In this document: positions 60,964-64,000 of the stretch, one piece after another
Numbering within the stretch: position 1 is the stretch's first letter
Layout: each line of letters opens with the position of its first letter
NCBI RefSeq assembly: GCF_007293315.1
Contig: NZ_VLXZ01000011.1
Coordinates: forward strand, 62,001-126,000
Direction: 5' to 3'
DNA length: 64,000 nt
From: Alkalicoccobacillus porphyridii
Lineage (GTDB): Bacteria; Bacillota; Bacilli; Bacillales; Bacillaceae_D
The notes under the pieces: model-generated
What the model was told of the DNA's origin: nothing
The model's input: only the letters and a program-made list of their open reading frames with translations
The model's database searches: none
Position numbers and translations under genes: made by a program

Positions 60964-61797
60964 TTAATATAGCTCAGATAAGGTGAGGACTGGTCCTTCA
61001 GGTTCTTGGTTATCCGGTTGAGGTTCTAATGAAATAGCGATGGCCTCAAATAGGTCCTCGATGTTTGTATCAGAATCAAGGTCGTAAATGATTGCTCCTT
61101 CACCTGCAGCATTTGTTACAAATGAGCCAGCTGGTAGTGGGGTTTCCTCTTGAAACAACCAGATTTGATAAACCTCTGAGTCTGTAAGCTCTGGTAGTTG
61201 TTCTACTTGAACGATTAATTTATACCCATCCTCTTGTTGGACGATTGAAGCCTGGCCAAGGTGTTCATCTTCATTCTCAAGTGATAGAAGAGAGGTAGAG
61301 GTTATCACTTGTTCGATACCAGATGGGGTGGATGGATCAGGCTCGGCATTCACATATCTCTCAAGTTCGTGATTTATAATATCGCGCTCTGTTTCAATGA
61401 TCGTGAGCTGCGATTGCGTTTCATTTAATTGATTATAGGTATAAATATTTGTTCCAATGGCAGCTGCTAAGACAGCGGCCGTTGCTGCCAGCCAAGGCAT
61501 AAGTTTATTCTTCTTGTTCACAAAGGGAACCGGATCTGGCTTAGTAATCGGTGTTACTTTGCTGTCAGATGTCGTGTCCTCCTCAAATACGGAAGTTAGA
61601 ATACGATCCTTCATCCCAGCTGGAGGTGTTGCATCAGTTGGAATGTCAGCTACTTGATCATTAAACTCATATAGTTCCTGAAGCTGTTCCTGGCACTCTT
61701 CGCAATCCAGAAGATGTAGCTCAAATTCTTCTTCTTCGCTCTTACTAAGATGTCCATTAAAGTAATCTAAAAGCTGTATGCATTTATTATTGTTCAT
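60964..61797 (-). CDS. Membrane anti-sigma factor with zinc-binding domain, RskA-like C-terminus
   Basis: A 277-residue single-pass anti-sigma factor. The N-terminal ZAS domain has His-x3-Cys-x2-Cys (H28, C32, C35, in HLLDCEECQ) and is cytoplasmic. One membrane helix (WLAATAAVLAAAIGTNIYTY) follows. The extracytoplasmic part carries an RskA/anti-sigma-K domain (YQIWLFQEETPLPAGSF). I choose ATG 61797 with AGAGG 8 nt upstream; it overlaps the sigma gene by 11 nt, showing coupling. It should hold the ECF sigma factor inactive until an envelope signal triggers proteolysis. Confidence 0.9.
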   Translation of the reverse strand: MNNNKCIQLLDYFNGHLSKSEEEEFELHLLDCEECQEQLQELYEFNDQVADIPTDATPPAGMKDRILTSVFEEDTTSDSKVTPITKPDPVPFVNKKNKLMPWLAATAAVLAAAIGTNIYTYNQLNETQSQLTIIETERDIINHELERYVNAEPDPSTPSGIEQVITSTSLLSLENEDEHLGQASIVQQEDGYKLIVQVEQLPELTDSEVYQIWLFQEETPLPAGSFVTNAAGEGAIIYDLDSDTNIEDLFEAIAISLEPQPDNQEPEGPVLTLSELY

Positions 61798-62353
61798 ATA
61801 TATCGCCTCTTCCATCCTGCCTACTTAATGTCTTACGCAAATGCTTAAGCGCTAGACGTAATCTTCCTTTTACAGTACCAAGGGGAATTTGACAGATTTC
61901 AGCAATATTCTTCTGGGGCTCTCCGTCAAAATAAAATAAGGTCACCACTTGCTGCTGTTCCTCAGGAAGGTTTGAAACAGCATCTCGAATATATTCATTT
62001 TCTTCTTGAAGGACTATGGTTTGTTCCACAGACTCTGGGTCCGGCTTTGAATCTCGATCATCAAATTCAACCTCAGATACCTTTTTCTTTCTAATCCGGT
62101 CAATCGCTGCGTTTCGTGCAATGGTTAAAATCCAAGATGAGAATTTTCCCTTTCCAGTTTGAAAGGAAGCCTTTCCTTGCCATAGCTTCATAAAGAGGTC
62201 TTGCATTACTTCCTCTGACATTCCATTATCTTTTGTGAACCGATAGATAAACGAATATAGAATCCGCTCATACCGATTGTAAAGCTCTTCGAGTGCAGCT
62301 TTATCTTGCTGTAACACAAGCTGATAAAGCTGCTCATCATTAAGGTGCGACAT
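61787..62353 (-). CDS. ECF-type RNA polymerase sigma factor
   Basis: A 188-residue sigma-70 family ECF factor. Region 2 is ILYSFIYRFTKDNGMSEEVMQDLFMKLW, and region 4 is LPEEQQQVVTLFYFDGEPQKNIAEICQIPLGTVKGRLRLALKHL. It is paired with an RskA-type anti-sigma, as in SigK-like systems. ATG 62353 is chosen because AAAGGAG precedes it at 6 nt; the longer frame lacks a site. I found no clear autoregulated GGAAC/CGT-type promoter upstream. Confidence 0.92.
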   Translation of the reverse strand: MSHLNDEQLYQLVLQQDKAALEELYNRYERILYSFIYRFTKDNGMSEEVMQDLFMKLWQGKASFQTGKGKFSSWILTIARNAAIDRIRKKKVSEVEFDDRDSKPDPESVEQTIVLQEENEYIRDAVSNLPEEQQQVVTLFYFDGEPQKNIAEICQIPLGTVKGRLRLALKHLRKTLSRQDGRGDIYEQ

Positions 62354-62649
62354 GTATAACTCCTTTGTACGCTGCTCCTTTGTAATTAGAGTGCAAGAGG
62401 AATTGGTTAACCAGTCGTTAAATCGAATGGAGTAACAGCGATTAAAAAGTAGCACTTCTAATTAAGCATACGTAAAAATGGTTCAAAAAGATCATTATGT
62501 AAACGTAGTAAGAACAAAAAAATTATTAATCCTTTTCATTGTAAAGGTTGATGAATGAAACATCCATTAAAAACATAAACGAATGTTTAAAAAAGGTCGC
62601 TTAGGTGAAATAAGAGAAAATAGACTATAAATATATAGGAGGTTTTATC

Positions 62650-63276
62650 ATGGTCAAAATTGTTATTCCGTATTATTCTTCTTATGGACATGTCTACTCG
62701 CTGGCTAAAGCGGTTGAAGAGGGAGCGAATAAAGTAGATGGAGCAGAAGTGAAACTCGTAAAAATCCCTGAAACAAAAGAAGTAAGAGAAGCTATGTCTT
62801 CTCAAGACGCTTATGTAGACGCACAAAAACAACAGGAAGATCTTCCTGACGCTGTCCATGAGGATTTAATTTGGGCTGACGGTATTATATGGGGATTCCC
62901 AACTAGATACGGAAATATGCCGGCTCAGGTTAAACAATTTCTCGATGCAGCAGGTGGACTTTGGGCGAATGGCTCATTAGAAGGTAGAGCGACTTCAATT
63001 TTTACAAGCACAGCCTCGGTTCACGGGGGGCAAGAGTCAACAATACTAACGTCCTTAGTTCCTTTATTACACTTTGGATTAATCTATGTTGGTCTTCCTT
63101 ATGGAGAAAACCCAGAGCAGTTAACAACGGAAGGGATCGGAGGAAGTCCATATGGGGCTTCTACCATTGCAGGATCTGATGGATCTAGGCAGCCAGATGA
63201 AAGAGAGCTGGTGATGGCTTCACGCCTTGGGGAGAGAGTAACGAAAGTAGCGGCAAAGCTTGCCGCAGAATCATAA
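62650..63276 (+). CDS. wrbA: NAD(P)H:quinone oxidoreductase, WrbA type
   Basis: A 208-residue flavodoxin-fold FMN enzyme that reduces quinones by two electrons, avoiding semiquinone radicals. IVIPYYSSYGHVYSLAKAV binds FMN phosphate, and WGFPTRYGNMPAQVKQFLDAAGGLW is the WrbA signature. Later come the SVHGGQESTILTS and PYGASTIAG loops. AGGAGG precedes ATG 62650 by 7 nt. It is divergent from the sigma operon and ends at an intrinsic terminator. It complements the quinone defence genes at 12786-14767. Confidence 0.93.
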   Translation: MVKIVIPYYSSYGHVYSLAKAVEEGANKVDGAEVKLVKIPETKEVREAMSSQDAYVDAQKQQEDLPDAVHEDLIWADGIIWGFPTRYGNMPAQVKQFLDAAGGLWANGSLEGRATSIFTSTASVHGGQESTILTSLVPLLHFGLIYVGLPYGENPEQLTTEGIGGSPYGASTIAGSDGSRQPDERELVMASRLGERVTKVAAKLAAES

Positions 63277-63282
63277 AAAATA

Positions 63283-63335
63283 ATGAACCCAGAAAAAGAC
63301 GTAGCCAAGCTGTGTCTTTTCCGGGTTCTTTTTTC
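63283..63335 (+). terminator. Terminator of wrbA
   Basis: GAACCC..GAAAAAGAC pairs with GTCTTTT.CGGGTTC, followed by TTTTTT. Confidence 0.85.
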
Positions 63336-63398
63336 TCTATCCTAGTTTTTAAAGGCTGTTCATCGTATACTAGGGGAAAAGCTTAGGGAGAGGTCAAT

Positions 63399-63506
63399 AT
63401 GAAAAAGAGACTTTCAAATAAAGCATTATTTATTATCATTGCAAGCGTGGCTTTTATATATGGTATTTCCTATTGGTTTGTTACAGGAAAAGCGGTTATT
63501 CAGTGA
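63399..63506 (+). CDS. Small single-pass membrane protein, 35 aa
   Basis: MKKRLSNKALFIIIASVAF is followed by IYGISYWFVTG and a short tail, ending at TGA 63504-63506. GGGAGAGG lies 5 nt before ATG 63399. A basic N-terminus and one hydrophobic helix (about residues 9-27) predict a small membrane protein. It could also be a broken gene, as no family is recognised. It sits between the wrbA terminator and the convergent YitT-type gene. Confidence 0.5.
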   Translation: MKKRLSNKALFIIIASVAFIYGISYWFVTGKAVIQ

Positions 63507-63525
63507 GAATATGACAGATTGTTTA

Positions 63526-64000
63526 TTAATGGTTATTCCATTTCCCGGGGAATTTGTCGGCTGGATAGAGAATAGCTGGAAGAGGACAGCTTGTGACAAT
63601 AATAGTAAGGACTCCTGTAGAAATAACAGCGATAGTTGAGAGAATAATCTCTTCCTTTGTCACAATTGGAATTCCAGCGACAACAGCGAGCATGTCGAAA
63701 ATGACAATGATTGCACCAACGTTTAAAGGAACCTTAGTAGCAATCATTTGTGATAGTAGATCAAATCCCCCTGTACTAATATCCATTCTAAACATGATCC
63801 CAGCACCAATACCGAGTAAACTTCCTCCAATAATTGCACTGGCAAGCGGACCGGCAACGGCTAAATGTGGTGAATATAATGATAGCCAGTCGATGAAAAG
63901 TGAAGAGACAATGACCCCAATGAGACTGTTGTAAAAAAAGGGACGATAATAAAACCAGGCCGCAATATATATGGGGATACTAACCACAATAATGGTCATA
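63526..64000 (-). CDS. YitT-family membrane protein, C-terminal part (5' end outside window)
   Basis: The frame is open to the right edge. About 157 residues are visible with four helices and the YitT signature GGSLLGIGAGIMFRMDISTGGFDLLSQMI. The protein ends after the membrane domain (PADKFPGKWNNH) without the cytoplasmic DUF2179 domain, so it is the short YczE/YitT form rather than the full-length one. The function is unknown. Met at 63999 is probably internal. Confidence 0.82.
   Translation of the reverse strand, partial: MTIIVVSIPIYIAAWFYYRPFFYNSLIGVIVSSLFIDWLSLYSPHLAVAGPLASAIIGGSLLGIGAGIMFRMDISTGGFDLLSQMIATKVPLNVGAIIVIFDMLAVVAGIPIVTKEEIILSTIAVISTGVLTIIVTSCPLPAILYPADKFPGKWNNH

Noticed and set aside
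62585-62609. Sigma-B promoter for wrbA (GTTTAA-N13-GGTGAA)
   Set aside because: The -35 matches, but the -10 differs from GGGTAT at several positions.

Overview
The window looks like a low-to-mid GC chromosome segment from an alkaliphilic Bacillaceae (Shouchella / Alkalihalobacillus / Alkalicoccobacillus-like). The grounds are strong AGGAGG ribosome sites, many GTG and TTG starts, a complete seven-gene Mrp Na+/H+ antiporter operon, LtaS, Dpp/Ykf murein-peptide genes, and CcpA-type cre sites. I saw no rRNA, tRNA, prophage or transposase gene. The species cannot be fixed from this sequence alone.

Layout. 1-6187 is the end of a dpp/ykf operon (oligopeptide ABC transporter plus cell-wall peptide hydrolases). 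6178-10085 holds a NUDIX hydrolase, an RsgA paralogue, a drug exporter and a DoxX protein. 11390-14767 holds an oxidoreductase and a quinone-stress group (HxlR regulator, CatE-like dioxygenase, nitroreductase). 14821-21949 has a KdpD-type universal stress protein divergent from mrpABCDEFG. 22010-32729 is a pectin (rhamnogalacturonan) block: a secreted PL11 lyase on + and, on -, yesOPQ-type transporter genes with a YesL protein and a GH2 glycosidase, with cre sites at both promoters. 35565-39476 is an alternating pair of Gfo/Idh dehydrogenases and TIM-barrel isomerases. 40051-47280 carries an exporter with its ArsR-like regulator, a MerR/ABC exporter pair, an AlkX/YcaQ-type protein and an acetyltransferase. 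47625-55295 has a GlcNAc-type PTS, a YedE-type sulfur transporter, a ROK kinase, another Gfo/Idh protein and a GAF-STAS protein. 55826-64000 has ltaS, an MscS-like protein, a stress SDR, an ECF sigma / anti-sigma pair, wrbA and the end of a YitT-type gene.

The most unusual content is intergenic. Five long arrays (10511-11325, 25786-26476, 39580-40022, 44975-45222, 60145-60895) are built from a short core, (T/A)(A)(C/G)CAAGA, that recurs at 21, 21 and 20 nt. This gives a 62-nt higher-order period, or three cores per about six helical turns. Sequence between cores differs from array to array but is homogenised inside three of them. Four arrays directly follow a gene's stop codon in sense orientation and end near a convergent gene. 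62 is not a multiple of three, so protein coding does not explain the rhythm. I do not recognise a named family for these arrays.

A second, nested repeat family is also present. An outer element of about 140 nt is found intact at 26506-26647. At 10119-10504 and 29243-29674 it is interrupted by an inner hairpin element, inserted in opposite orientations. The inner element also occurs alone at 47382-47507.
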